Below are positions 7,323 through 15,085 of a stretch of DNA of 22,705 nt, one piece after another; positions within the stretch are counted from its first letter, which is position 1; every line of letters starts with the position of its first letter. A program made the translations under genes and the position numbers. The stretch is from assembly GCA_003661865.1 (NCBI GenBank), contig QMWY01000003.1:1-22705 (forward strand). The letters run 5' to 3'. The notes under the pieces were generated by a model. That model was not told where the DNA came from. It saw only the letters and a list, made by a program, of their open reading frames with translations, and did no database searches. This DNA comes from Thermoprotei archaeon. GTDB taxonomy: Archaea; Thermoproteota; Thermoprotei_A; Sulfolobales; Ignisphaeraceae.

Positions 7323-8447
7323 TTGAAGCTGCCACTGCTACTGGCGTTAGGCATAGATTTGGAAGAGGCTCTTCAGAAGACGCTAGGTCTCGAATTAGGA
7401 GAGGTCCTATCAACTCTGCCCCACGAAGTCGTGAAGAGGTACATCGATAATCTCAAACAGATCCTCTCGAGAGGTAAACTGGATTCGGCGTTATCAGATG
7501 AAGAGGTAGCTATTCACATAGCATGCCTAGTGCTTATGGGGAGTAAGCGTGCGGTGTATCGCTACTCAACAATTCTATCGAAGTACTTCAACCATGCATA
7601 TCTAGCCAATGCCCCCGAAGAGGGGCTCCTGAAGTACGCCAAGCTCCTCGGACTTAACATTATTATCGATAACGGGTGCAGAGAGTCCGTTGTAGAACTC
7701 ATAGACAGCACCCGAAGAGCGATCGTTTCGTGCTATCGCTACGCAATACCCTACCATCAGTACATAGAGGCTACGATAAGGCTTTCTAAAGACGCCCGGT
7801 GGAAGTTTGTTAATCAGTATGTGAAGGGGGGCTACGTATACCTCAAGGAAAGACCACGCGTATCAAGAATTCTCGAAGAGGTCTTCATGAATAGGCTTAT
7901 CAACGCTATGGATAAACTTCTTCGAGATGATGAACTGCGCTACCACCTACAGGAGCTCGGAATTAGCCAGCTATGTGGCGATGTAACCGAAGAGCTAACC
8001 CCACAGCAGGTGAGCTTCGAGAATAGGGAGTCTACACACGTACAAAGCTATGACCTCGCAATAGATAGCCTTGACAAGCTTAACATTTATGTAGAGTTAT
8101 TCCCTCCCTGCATGAAGCGTATACTAGATAGGCTCCTGAATGGCGAGAACCTCTCCCACCAGGAGAGGTTTGCCCTAGCGACTTTCCTTATAAACATAGG
8201 TACTGACCTAGACGTTGTCCTCGAGCTCTTTAAGCACTCACCAGATTTCAATGAGAGGATCGCGCGTTACCAGATCGAACACCTAGCAGGTCTTAGGGGT
8301 TCTAAGAAGAAGTACTTACCGTATAGCTGCAAAACCATGAAGGTGCTAAACCTCTGCGTATCTGAATGTGGAGTTAAGAACCCCCTATCCTATTTCTTCA
8401 AGGCTTTAAAGGAGGTTAGGCGTAGAGGTGCATCTACTACATCTTAG
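7323..8447 (+). CDS. priL: DNA primase large subunit, iron-sulfur type
   Basis: PriL pairs with the catalytic subunit PriS to make RNA/DNA primers at replication forks. This 374-residue protein has a helical N-terminal half and the Fe-S domain in its C-terminal third: FPPCMKRIL with C263, then C336 in PYSCKTMK, C345 in NLC and C349 in SECGVKNPLSYF. These are the four cluster ligands with family-typical surroundings. Start is TTG with no strong Shine-Dalgarno, consistent with a leaderless transcript. The last 11 bp overlap the 3' end of the sliding clamp gene on the other strand, so two replication genes converge. PriS is not in the window. Confidence 0.9.
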   Translation: MKLPLLLALGIDLEEALQKTLGLELGEVLSTLPHEVVKRYIDNLKQILSRGKLDSALSDEEVAIHIACLVLMGSKRAVYRYSTILSKYFNHAYLANAPEEGLLKYAKLLGLNIIIDNGCRESVVELIDSTRRAIVSCYRYAIPYHQYIEATIRLSKDARWKFVNQYVKGGYVYLKERPRVSRILEEVFMNRLINAMDKLLRDDELRYHLQELGISQLCGDVTEELTPQQVSFENRESTHVQSYDLAIDSLDKLNIYVELFPPCMKRILDRLLNGENLSHQERFALATFLINIGTDLDVVLELFKHSPDFNERIARYQIEHLAGLRGSKKKYLPYSCKTMKVLNLCVSECGVKNPLSYFFKALKEVRRRGASTTS

Positions 8448-9210
8448 AGGCTAGGTAATACCTTACACGGCCTCCAACAGCTACCTCAAACTCTATGTAC
8501 AGGGGTGCTTCCTCACCATACTTCAGGTCTACAGATGTTGCAAGCCTTAGTATATCGCTAATCTTAGACATGAACTCTGAATCATACGGAACTGTACTCT
8601 CCTTCTTAACATCTATTGATATTAGAGTCCCTGCCTCAGGCGTAAACCTATAGCTAACCTTCTTTGTGTCGAAGTCGAAGAGTATCAACTCGTTCTGATC
8701 CTTAACGCTGATCCCGATGGTATCGGCAGCTGCCGAGAGCTCCGAGATAGCCTTTCTAAGGGCGTTAGATAGCAGCGTAGCTTCCACATCGTACTCAACC
8801 TCTATCTCCGGAACCTCCTCACTCACAACTTCTATGTTACGGAACTTGTACCTCCTAATCGTTGTGCCCTCAAGTACTATCTCCACAAACTCATCATTAG
8901 CTGCTAAAGTAATGCGATCCCCCTTCTTTATATGCTTCAGAACCCTAGTAAGGTTGCCTATCGACATCCCTATGCTTAGCTCACGCTCAGCCGAGAACTC
9001 CTCAAACGATTCAGGCGCTAGCTCCACTTTTAGCAATGCGATCTTTCCCGGATCAAGCGCATTTAGTTTCAGCCCTTGGGGCCCTACAGACATGGCTACT
9101 TCATCTACGAGCTCTGCAACAGCCTGCAGTATGTACGTAAACTCCTTAGCGCTAGGGTACGAGAACTTCACTACCGGTTCTATGGTTAGCCGCACACTCA
9201 CTGGCACCAC
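8437..9210 (-). CDS. pcn: DNA polymerase sliding clamp (PCNA)
   Basis: PCNA is the ring-shaped processivity factor that tethers polymerase, ligase and FEN1 to DNA. Visible family features are SYPSAKEFTYILQAVAELVDE at the N-terminus with DEVAMSV, GLKLNALDPGKIALLKVEL, the LTRVLKHIKKGD segment, an interdomain region around EVPEIEVEYD, and the C-terminal PLYIEFEVAVGG strand ending in YYLASKM. Length 257 matches the family. Crenarchaea usually carry several PCNA paralogues that form heterotrimers; I cannot say which this is. Several in-frame GTGs (9210, 9207, 9201, 9195) could be the start; about 16 residues precede the first family-typical segment. A minus-strand TATA-like CTTAAATT at 9238-9245 lies about 30 bp upstream. 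Confidence 0.94.
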   Translation of the reverse strand: MVPVSVRLTIEPVVKFSYPSAKEFTYILQAVAELVDEVAMSVGPQGLKLNALDPGKIALLKVELAPESFEEFSAERELSIGMSIGNLTRVLKHIKKGDRITLAANDEFVEIVLEGTTIRRYKFRNIEVVSEEVPEIEVEYDVEATLLSNALRKAISELSAAADTIGISVKDQNELILFDFDTKKVSYRFTPEAGTLISIDVKKESTVPYDSEFMSKISDILRLATSVDLKYGEEAPLYIEFEVAVGGRVRYYLASKM

Positions 9211-9254
9211 CCATAGTTTTAGTTGGGCTCAGGAGAGAATTTAAGTCGGGGTGC

Positions 9255-9303
9255 GTGATGAAGCTGAGCTGTCCTGAGGAGTGATGAGCCGTATGAGTGC
9301 TGA
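9255..9303 (+). ncRNA. C/D box methylation guide sRNA
   Basis: All four boxes are perfect and the spacing is canonical: C GTGATGA (9255-9261), 12-nt guide (9262-9273), D' CTGA (9274-9277), 3-nt spacer, C' GTGATGA (9281-9287), 12-nt guide (9288-9299), D CTGA (9300-9303). Such RNAs assemble with L7Ae, Nop5 and fibrillarin and direct 2'-O-methylation five bases upstream of D or D'. Predicted target sequences are GACAGCUCAGCU (fifth base G, by D') and CACUCAUACGGC (fifth base C, by D). I cannot place them on an rRNA from memory. It lies between the clamp gene and the TFB-like gene; a TATA-like GTTTTAG at 9216-9222 could drive it. Confidence 0.85.
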
Positions 9304-9398
9304 GCCTGAACCTACATTAGCAGAGTCCTTTAACAGGTTCGGTCAACTCCGCGACACCCTATGTAAATGAGCTTACTATCCATGCACTATAGATCTCG

Positions 9399-10016
9399 TT
9401 GTCTACGCAAGTCTTGGATGGGAGCTTGAGGTGTCCATTCTGTGGGTCGGAGAACCTGATATGGGACTTCGCCACAGGGGCCATCATATGCGCATCCTGT
9501 GGCTCAGTCATAGATGTGATTTACGAGGCTGAGCCCCCCTATCATAGATTGAGTTATAAGAAGGCATCAGTGGCTGAGGCAGTACTATACAGAGAGAAAA
9601 CGAGGTTAAGTAAGCAAAGACTCTCATTGATATCAATGAGGACCGCTATGTACACAAAGATAGCGAGGAGGATTAGGAAGAATAGAGTGGTTAATGAAAG
9701 GGCTCTGCTCGCCATGCTATCGGGCTCACAACGGCGTGTGAGATTAATTGAGCACAGGATAGATGAGCTGCTAAGACAGAGACTTAATGGTGATCTAGCG
9801 TATCTAAAAAGGTATCTAGATATCATAGACAATGACCCCGTGCTCTCCTCAAGAACCTTTAGGGGTAAGGTTGCTCTCGCAATGATGATTCACCAACTCG
9901 CTACACGAGGTTCGGTAGATCTTAAATGTATAGCTAAGGAGCTCGAAATGAGCTTGACTCATCTTAAGAGGCTGGAGAAGCTTGTTTTAAGAAGGTTAAG
10001 AAGATTGAGAGTTTAG
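9399..10016 (+). CDS. TFB-like zinc-ribbon protein without recognisable cyclin folds
   Basis: The N-terminus is a TFIIB/TFB-type zinc ribbon: C12-PF-C15 and C31-AS-C34, with GAIICASCGSVID as in TFB. The rest (about 165 residues) is basic and helical, rich in Arg, Lys and Leu, and ends in a probable helix-turn-helix (SVDLKCIAKELEMSLTHLKR). I cannot see the twin cyclin repeats that make a working TFB of about 300 residues. It may be a regulatory TFB relative, analogous to the short TFB3-type proteins of Sulfolobales, or a DNA-binding protein that reuses the ribbon. TTG start, with TGTAAATG at 9362-9369 about 33 bp upstream; a second in-frame TTG at 9414 is possible. It lies beside the clamp gene and the sRNA. 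Confidence 0.65.
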   Translation: MSTQVLDGSLRCPFCGSENLIWDFATGAIICASCGSVIDVIYEAEPPYHRLSYKKASVAEAVLYREKTRLSKQRLSLISMRTAMYTKIARRIRKNRVVNERALLAMLSGSQRRVRLIEHRIDELLRQRLNGDLAYLKRYLDIIDNDPVLSSRTFRGKVALAMMIHQLATRGSVDLKCIAKELEMSLTHLKRLEKLVLRRLRRLRV

Positions 10017-10027
10017 ATACGCTGGAC

Positions 10028-10042
10028 AGAGAATTTTTCTCT
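10028..10042. repeat. Short perfect palindrome in the phosphoesterase promoter
   Basis: AGAGAA and TTCTCT flank a TTT centre. The T-rich middle is also the only TATA-like sequence about 26 bp upstream of 10060, so a dimeric regulator could bind over the promoter. It could equally act as a weak end for the upstream gene, which stops 11 bp before. Confidence 0.35.
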
Positions 10043-10071
10043 CTTACACCATATGTTCTTTGGATGCCGCT

Positions 10072-10581
10072 ATGCTGATAGGAATAGTAAGCGATAGTCA
10101 TGATAATCTTAGAGAGGTTGACAAGGCTGTTCACTACCTTAGACGTGCAGGTGTAGACCTCCTTATACACCTAGGCGACATAGTATCGCCATTCACCCTG
10201 CTAAGGTTCCTCCAGATAGAGTCTCGAAGCATAGTGGTTTTAGGTAATAACGATGGCGATGTGCTATCGCTACGCGAGATAGCTCATAAGGCGGGAGCTG
10301 TGATGAAGATGGGGTACTACATTACGGAGATCGACGGGTTAAGGATCCTTATGATGCATGGCTATGGGTCAGCAGAGCACGCAGTTGAGGTTGCGACAGC
10401 ACTAGCCCGATCAGGTCTCTTCGACGTCGTGATGTATGGGCATACACACCGGGCTGAGGTACGTAGAGTAGGTACAACAACGGTGATTAATCCCGGAGAG
10501 GTCTGCGGATGCCTATATGGAGTTAGTTCAATAGCTCTCTTCGACACAACAACCCGAAAAGCTGAGATAGTTAAGCTCTAG
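10072..10581 (+). CDS. YfcE/MJ0936-type metallophosphoesterase
   Basis: This is a compact calcineurin-like phosphodiesterase of the bacterial YfcE and archaeal MJ0936 group, which hydrolyse model phosphodiesters with two metal ions; the natural substrate is unknown. The metal-binding motifs appear in order: IVSDSHDN, HLGDIVSP, VLGNNDGD, MMHGYG and YGHTHRAEV. The product of about 169 residues is normal for the group. I chose the ATG at 10072 because the family starts directly with the first beta strand (MLIGIVSDSHD); a TTG at 10060 would add four residues and fits a leaderless transcript slightly better. A run of five T at 10605-10609 after the stop may end transcription. Confidence 0.88.
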   Translation: MLIGIVSDSHDNLREVDKAVHYLRRAGVDLLIHLGDIVSPFTLLRFLQIESRSIVVLGNNDGDVLSLREIAHKAGAVMKMGYYITEIDGLRILMMHGYGSAEHAVEVATALARSGLFDVVMYGHTHRAEVRRVGTTTVINPGEVCGCLYGVSSIALFDTTTRKAEIVKL

Positions 10582-10598
10582 TGCAGTACATCAGTACC

Positions 10599-12104
10599 CT
10601 AACCTTTTTCCATAACCTCTTTCATTAAGTACTTCGTGCTCAGCACAAGGCGCTTAGGATGATTAGCCCTCGCTAGGTCCAGCCTCCTAACGGTAGTGTT
10701 GAGAGGCATCTTCTTCAGCTCCTCGGGGTTCTCATAAGCTTTGCGCGCTATCTCTATTAACGCCTCTGCATACTGTTCGATCTCATAGAGGGTTTCTGTC
10801 TCGGTGAGCTCTATCATCAGAGCCTCCTCAACTATCAATGGGAAGTATATCGTTGGTGCATGCAGACCCCGATCTATCAATGCTTTAGCTATATCCTCCG
10901 CAGTAACACCCGTGTCCCTCCTTATCCTGGCTGCGCTTAAGACTGCCTCATGCTTTCTAGGCCTCGTACCATACGGTAGGTCGTAGTACCCGCTACTAAC
11001 CAGCCTCTTGACGAGGTAATTCGTGTTAAGCACGCTAATCTCGCCTACTTCCCTAAGACCTTGTGGTCCTAGGGATAGTATGTATAGGTACGTCCGGATG
11101 ATCGCTGGTATATTACCGTAGTAGACCCTTATGGACCCTATGCACCTACTGCACGTATAGTCCCAGTAGTAGTGGTTCCCCTTCTTCACAAGTAGGGGTC
11201 TTGGCAGTAGCTCCTCTAGCTCTTTCTTAACACAGAGTGCTGCCCCTCCTGGCCCGCCACCTCCATGCGGAGAGGCAAAGGTCTTATGAAGGTTAAGGTG
11301 GACTATATCAAAGCCCATATCTCCCGGTCTAGCTATGCCAAGTATACCGTTAAGGTTTGCACCATCGTAGTAGAGCAGCCCTCCGACATCGTGTATAAGC
11401 CTCGCTATCTCCTCGATACGCTCCTCGAACAGCCCAAGGGTGTTGGGGTTCGTCAGCATTATCCCAGCAGTCTTTTCAGATACCGCGCTTCTCAGAGCAT
11501 CCATATCGACATTACCATCATTAGCGGTAGGCACGGTCACAACCCTAAAGCCCGCCATGGCTGCACTAGCAGGATTAGTGCCGTGGGCGCTATCAGGAAC
11601 TATGATCTCATCGCGCTTCTCACCCCTTAGAGCATGGTACTGCTTAATCATTAAGACTCCAGCGAGCTCGCCTGCAGCACCTGCAGGAACTTGAAACGTA
11701 CACCTATCCATACCCGTAATCTCCTTAAGCCACTGCTCAAGCTCCCAGAGTATTTCAAGGAGCCCTTGCACATACTCCTCCGGTAGATCAGGGTGGAGCT
11801 GCTCTATCTCTTCATGAACAACTATATCAGCGACCTTCGGATTGTACTTCATTGTGCATGAGCCCAGGGGTACAGGACCTGTGTTTACCCCATAGCTCTC
11901 CTGACTGAGCCTAACATAATGCCTAACCACATCTAGCTCTGAGTACGAAGGTATTCTCAGCTCATCGCGTTTCAACTCCCTAGGGATGGCGCCATCCACA
12001 TCCACATCTTCGAACTCGTGCTCATATGGTATGAGTGGTGATAAGCCCCTTATACCCTTCTTCAGAGGTACTATGCCTTCATCCCACCTACTCTGCCTCC
12101 ACAT
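10599..12104 (-). CDS. gcvPB: Glycine dehydrogenase (decarboxylating) subunit 2
   Basis: GcvPB carries the PLP site of the split P-protein, which decarboxylates glycine and passes the aminomethyl group to lipoylated GcvH. The 501-residue protein shows PLGSCTMKYNPK near 79-90, SAHGTNPASAAMAG near 172-185, the cofactor aspartate in YYDGANLNGIL, and the PLP lysine K274 in HLNLHKTFASPHGGGGPG. The start ATG shares one base with the gcvPA stop (TAATG, 12102-12106), so translation is coupled and equal amounts of both subunits are likely. Full length and intact. gcvH and the dihydrolipoamide dehydrogenase gene are not in the window. Confidence 0.95.
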   Translation of the reverse strand: MWRQSRWDEGIVPLKKGIRGLSPLIPYEHEFEDVDVDGAIPRELKRDELRIPSYSELDVVRHYVRLSQESYGVNTGPVPLGSCTMKYNPKVADIVVHEEIEQLHPDLPEEYVQGLLEILWELEQWLKEITGMDRCTFQVPAGAAGELAGVLMIKQYHALRGEKRDEIIVPDSAHGTNPASAAMAGFRVVTVPTANDGNVDMDALRSAVSEKTAGIMLTNPNTLGLFEERIEEIARLIHDVGGLLYYDGANLNGILGIARPGDMGFDIVHLNLHKTFASPHGGGGPGGAALCVKKELEELLPRPLLVKKGNHYYWDYTCSRCIGSIRVYYGNIPAIIRTYLYILSLGPQGLREVGEISVLNTNYLVKRLVSSGYYDLPYGTRPRKHEAVLSAARIRRDTGVTAEDIAKALIDRGLHAPTIYFPLIVEEALMIELTETETLYEIEQYAEALIEIARKAYENPEELKKMPLNTTVRRLDLARANHPKRLVLSTKYLMKEVMEKG

Positions 12105-13489
12105 TACCCTAACACCTCTTTTAACACCCTAACAAGGTCATCGATCAAGCTTCTCGAGTGCATCTCGGTGAAGCAAAAGAGGCCTACATTATTGAAGGAG
12201 CTGTCATAGCGTCCAAGCGGTGTCCCTCCAACAATGCCATGTTCCAGCAGCTTTTTGAACACCTCATTGTAGTCATGCCCAGGAAACGCTACAGGTACCT
12301 GTTTGAAGTAGCTTGCCCTTGCAAATAGAGGCAATGCCTTTCCCTTAAGCTCAGCCCTAACCTTTCCTAGGAAATACACTGTTCTTGCTAGAATAGACCT
12401 GCTAAGCCTTCTGATACCCTCGCCACCCATATACATAACGTAGGCGGCTGCTGCTATGGCCGTAAGCGCGCTATTTGTAGTTATGTTAGATGTAGCTCTT
12501 TCCCTTCTTATATGCTGCTCACGCGTCTGCAGAACCAGCGCGAAACCCCTATCCCCACCCCCGATCGTGGGTGCAAGCCCCACTAATCTGCCTGGCAGCT
12601 GCCTAACGAACCTCATCTCTCTTCTTGTACCCAGTATGCCTAACGTAAACCCACCATAGTAGACACCCAGACCTAGTGGCTGACCCTCACCAACCACAAT
12701 GTCGGCTCCATAGTCTCCTGGCGCTTTGAGTACTCCTAAGCTTATGGGATCCGAGAACACTATGAATAGAGCCCCTCGGCTATGCACTAAACCCGCTATG
12801 TCGTCAACTCTACGCTCTATACTCCCATAGAAGGTTGGGTTAGAAATTACTACCGCCGCTGTTCTACTATCAACCAGGTCTTCGAGAGATTCGTAGCTTG
12901 TCGTTCCATCCTCTTGCGAGAGGGACACCTCTGAAATCTCTACATCCAGTCCTCGAAGCCAGGTCCTAATAACGTCTAGCTTAAGCGGGCCTATACCACG
13001 CGATATTACAATCTTACGCCTACGAGTAATTCTGAGGGCCATCCTAATAGCCTCAGCAAGGGCTGTTGAGCCATCGTACATCGAGGCGTTAACAACCTCT
13101 ACACCATAAAGCTCTGCCATAAGGCTCTGATACTCAAAGAGCGCTTGAAGAATACCCTGATTGATCTCGGGCTGGTAAGGTGTGTAAGCTGTGTAGAATT
13201 CATCCCTACGCAACACAAGCTTTACAACCTCAGGTACGTAATGTACGCAGTACTCGCCCCCGAGAAACGGTGCGTTATCAAGCTTAGCGATCTTGCCCAG
13301 CTTTTCCTTGAACACCTTCTTAACCTCATACTCGCTAAGGGGGCGTCCTAAGCCGACGTTCAGCAGCCTATTCAACTTATACTTAGCTGGAATGTCGCTG
13401 AAGAGCTCATCTATGCTCTCTATACCCAGCTCCTTCATCATCCTTTCCTTTATTTCAGGAGCGCTATTAGGGATCCAGGGATGCGGCAA
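12104..13489 (-). CDS. gcvPA: Glycine dehydrogenase (decarboxylating) subunit 1
   Basis: GcvPA is the non-lysine half of the split P-protein and completes the active site with GcvPB. Family features are HPWIPNSAPEIKERMM at the start, IDELFSDIP, FLGGEYCVHYVPEVVK, FYTAYTPYQPEINQGILQ, NASMYDGSTALAEA and GVYYGGFTLGILG. The frame is open to a GTG at 13546 (480 residues), but the extra 19 residues are not family-like. I chose the TTG at 13489, giving MPHPWIPNSAPE, which matches the usual N-terminus; a TATA-like CTTTTGTTT near 13518-13526 would then lie about 33 bp upstream. The longer start stays possible. It is first of the gcvPA-gcvPB pair and divergent from gcvT. Confidence 0.93.
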   Translation of the reverse strand: MPHPWIPNSAPEIKERMMKELGIESIDELFSDIPAKYKLNRLLNVGLGRPLSEYEVKKVFKEKLGKIAKLDNAPFLGGEYCVHYVPEVVKLVLRRDEFYTAYTPYQPEINQGILQALFEYQSLMAELYGVEVVNASMYDGSTALAEAIRMALRITRRRKIVISRGIGPLKLDVIRTWLRGLDVEISEVSLSQEDGTTSYESLEDLVDSRTAAVVISNPTFYGSIERRVDDIAGLVHSRGALFIVFSDPISLGVLKAPGDYGADIVVGEGQPLGLGVYYGGFTLGILGTRREMRFVRQLPGRLVGLAPTIGGGDRGFALVLQTREQHIRRERATSNITTNSALTAIAAAAYVMYMGGEGIRRLSRSILARTVYFLGKVRAELKGKALPLFARASYFKQVPVAFPGHDYNEVFKKLLEHGIVGGTPLGRYDSSFNNVGLFCFTEMHSRSLIDDLVRVLKEVLG

Positions 13490-13517
13490 GAAATAGCCCC
13501 GGCTAGCTCTCTGACTA

Positions 13518-13570
13518 CATGCAAACAAAAGCTTATCTCTATACACAACAAGTAGCGGAAGGGTGATTAA
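13518..13570. promoter_or_regulatory. Divergent, interlocked promoters of gcvPA and gcvT
   Basis: On the minus strand CTTTTGTTT (about 13518-13526) suits the gcvPA start at 13489. On the plus strand CTTATCTCTATA (about 13532-13543) suits gcvT at 13571. The two predicted TATA sites are only about 15 bp apart and the transcripts run away from each other, so one regulator could control the whole glycine-cleavage set. Confidence 0.4.
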
Positions 13571-14668
13571 TTGAGGGCAACACCCCTCCTAGACCTTCAC
13601 CGCGAGCTAGGCGCCTCTATAGGCGAGTTCGCAGGCGTTAGGACCGCTATGGACTTTGGGAATCCGATCAACGAACACGTAGTTACGCGAACAAAGGCCG
13701 CGATCTTCGACATAAGCCACATGGCACGTATATTGATTTCGGGTAAGGATTCTTGGAGACTCATAGACATTGCTGTACCGCGAGACTTAGCTAAGGCACG
13801 CATAGGGTTCATGTTTGGACCAACAGCATTCCTGAATGAGAGAGGGGGGTTCAAAGATGATGTGATGTTATACCCCCTATCCGAGAATGAGTGGTTCGTA
13901 GTAGGCAATGCTGTGAACCGCGACAAGGATAGAGAGTGGCTGCGTGAGCTGACCCAGAAATATCGGTTAAACATTACTGTGAGCGACTTAACAGTAGACA
14001 CGGCTATGGTCGCTATTCAGGGTCCTGAGGCTGTACGAACTGCACAGGAGCTAGGGATAGAGGTTAAGGATCTCGAATGGATGACGTTTAGACGCAATGT
14101 CAATACGCCCTTCGGCAAGGTCATGATCTTGAGCCGTAGTGGCTGGACGGGTGAGGATGGTATAGAGATAGTTGCAGAGCCCGGGGTTGCTGAGAGGATC
14201 TTCCGCAGCTTTGTAGAGAAAGGGGTGCAGCCGGCAGGGCTCATAGCTAGAGACACGCTGAGGATAGAGATGGGGTTTAGGCTTTATGGAGCGGAGATAG
14301 ACGAGAGTATCAATCCCATAGAGGCACGATACTGGGTGTTTACGTTTGGAAAGAAAGGTTGTGTAGGCTGTGACGCCCTTCAGAGGCTTCTTAGTGAGGG
14401 TTGCGATAAGCAGCTCGTAGGTCTAAGGCTTAAGAAGGGCGTGCGTTTCATCCCTAGGCATGGCTACGCCATAACCACCTATGACGGCTCTAGAGAGATA
14501 GGCTACGTAACTAGTGGCGCATACTCACCAGTGCTGCAACGCTCAATAGCGCTAGGCTACGTCAGCTCGCGTTACGCTGTCATGGGGCTACGGGTAGGTA
14601 TTAGGATAAGAGCGAAGGTGTACACGGCACGCATAGTGGACTTCCCGTTCATCGAGAAGGGGCGATGA
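13571..14668 (+). CDS. gcvT: Aminomethyltransferase, glycine cleavage T-protein
   Basis: GcvT transfers the methylene carbon from aminomethylated GcvH to a tetrahydropterin and releases ammonia. The 365-residue protein has TPLLDLHRELGASIGEFAGV at the N-terminus, KAAIFDISHMARILISG, the GGFKDDVMLYPL segment with the conserved aspartate, VDTAMVAIQGPEA, SRSGWTGEDGIEI, GLIARDTLRIEMGFRLYGAEID, and a C-terminal barrel domain with GYVTSGAYSPVLQRSIALGYV. Start TTG is preceded by GGTGAT. It is divergent from gcvPA-gcvPB and, with glyA further right, makes a glycine/serine C1 module. Whether the carrier here is tetrahydrofolate or a methanopterin type cannot be read from sequence. Confidence 0.95.
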   Translation: MRATPLLDLHRELGASIGEFAGVRTAMDFGNPINEHVVTRTKAAIFDISHMARILISGKDSWRLIDIAVPRDLAKARIGFMFGPTAFLNERGGFKDDVMLYPLSENEWFVVGNAVNRDKDREWLRELTQKYRLNITVSDLTVDTAMVAIQGPEAVRTAQELGIEVKDLEWMTFRRNVNTPFGKVMILSRSGWTGEDGIEIVAEPGVAERIFRSFVEKGVQPAGLIARDTLRIEMGFRLYGAEIDESINPIEARYWVFTFGKKGCVGCDALQRLLSEGCDKQLVGLRLKKGVRFIPRHGYAITTYDGSREIGYVTSGAYSPVLQRSIALGYVSSRYAVMGLRVGIRIRAKVYTARIVDFPFIEKGR

Positions 14669-14673
14669 AAGCT

Positions 14674-14681
14674 CATAAATC
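14674..14681 (+). promoter_or_regulatory. TATA box of the tRNA-His gene
   Basis: CATAAATC is centred about 31 bp before the tRNA 5' end, leaving room for a short leader to be removed by RNase P. It starts 5 bp after the gcvT stop. Confidence 0.5.
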
Positions 14682-14708
14682 TAGGAGCGTAGCTAGGAAG
14701 CGAGTGGT

Positions 14709-14799
14709 GGCCGCGGTAGCTCAGCCTGGGAGAGCGCGGGACTGTGGACGGGTGGCGGCAGAGATCCCGAGGTCCCGGGTTCAAATCCCGGCCGCGGCC
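14709..14799 (+). tRNA. tRNA-His (GTG) with a 16-nt intron
   Basis: The acceptor arms GCCGCGG (14710-14716) and CCGCGGC (14792-14798) pair fully. G at 14709 gives the G-1 and C at 14799 the C73 required for histidine identity. D arm GCTC/GAGC, anticodon stem CGGGA/TCCCG, and T arm CCGGG-TTCAAAT-CCCGG are all intact. Anticodon GTG is at 14744-14746. A 16-nt intron (14748-14763) lies at the canonical 37/38 site. The precursor folds into a strict bulge-helix-bulge: 4-bp core CUGU/GCAG with 3-nt bulges GGA and AGA. The CCA end is not encoded. Confidence 0.95.
14748..14763 (+). other. Intron of tRNA-His (bulge-helix-bulge type)
   Basis: Cleavage after the second base of each bulge (GG^A and AG^A) removes 16 nt and joins G37 to A38. 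The inner helix is only two base pairs (CG/CG) around a GGUGG loop, so this is near the minimum size for a splicing-endonuclease substrate. Confidence 0.85.
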
Positions 14800-14856
14800 C
14801 TTTCACACATAACCTTTTATCACCCGTGACCCAACTAAACGCAGTGGTACAGAGCC

Positions 14857-15069
14857 ATGGCGCGTTCGCGCTACACCAAGTACCGCCTAGTAGCAGAGCC
14901 GCTAGGATTGAAGCAACTAGATGTCTACAGAAGCGGAAAGAGGGAGATAGTAAGGCTCATGGATATTCGTACAGGAAAGGTCTATGTAGTAGAGCTCCCA
15001 AGGCCACGTAACGAGATCCCGTTAGACGAATACGAGGCATTTCTTAAGAAGGCTATAGGTTTGAGGTAG
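14857..15069 (+). CDS. Small basic unknown protein (70 residues)
   Basis: I do not recognise this protein. The predicted pattern is strand-rich (YTKYRLVAEPLG, REIVRLMDIRTGKVYVVELP) followed by a short helix (LDEYEAFLKKAIGL), with a net positive charge. Such small beta-rich basic proteins in crenarchaea are often nucleic-acid-binding, but nothing here proves that. ATG start; CCTTTTATC at 14813-14821 gives a TATA box about 40 bp upstream and a leader of roughly 14 nt. It follows tRNA-His closely and could be partly read through from it. Its 3' end faces the minus-strand H/ACA RNA. Confidence 0.7.
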   Translation: MARSRYTKYRLVAEPLGLKQLDVYRSGKREIVRLMDIRTGKVYVVELPRPRNEIPLDEYEAFLKKAIGLR

Positions 15070-15085
15070 GTCTTGGCTCGCTGGG

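Noticed and set aside
8717..9244. Long open frame opposite the clamp gene.
   Set aside because: Low-complexity Ser/Thr-rich shadow of the clamp coding sequence; the same holds for other antisense frames opposite gcvPB, metG and glyA.
13490..13546. Longer GTG start for gcvPA.
   Set aside because: The extra 19 residues are unlike the family and would lie across the likely TATA box; kept only as an alternative.
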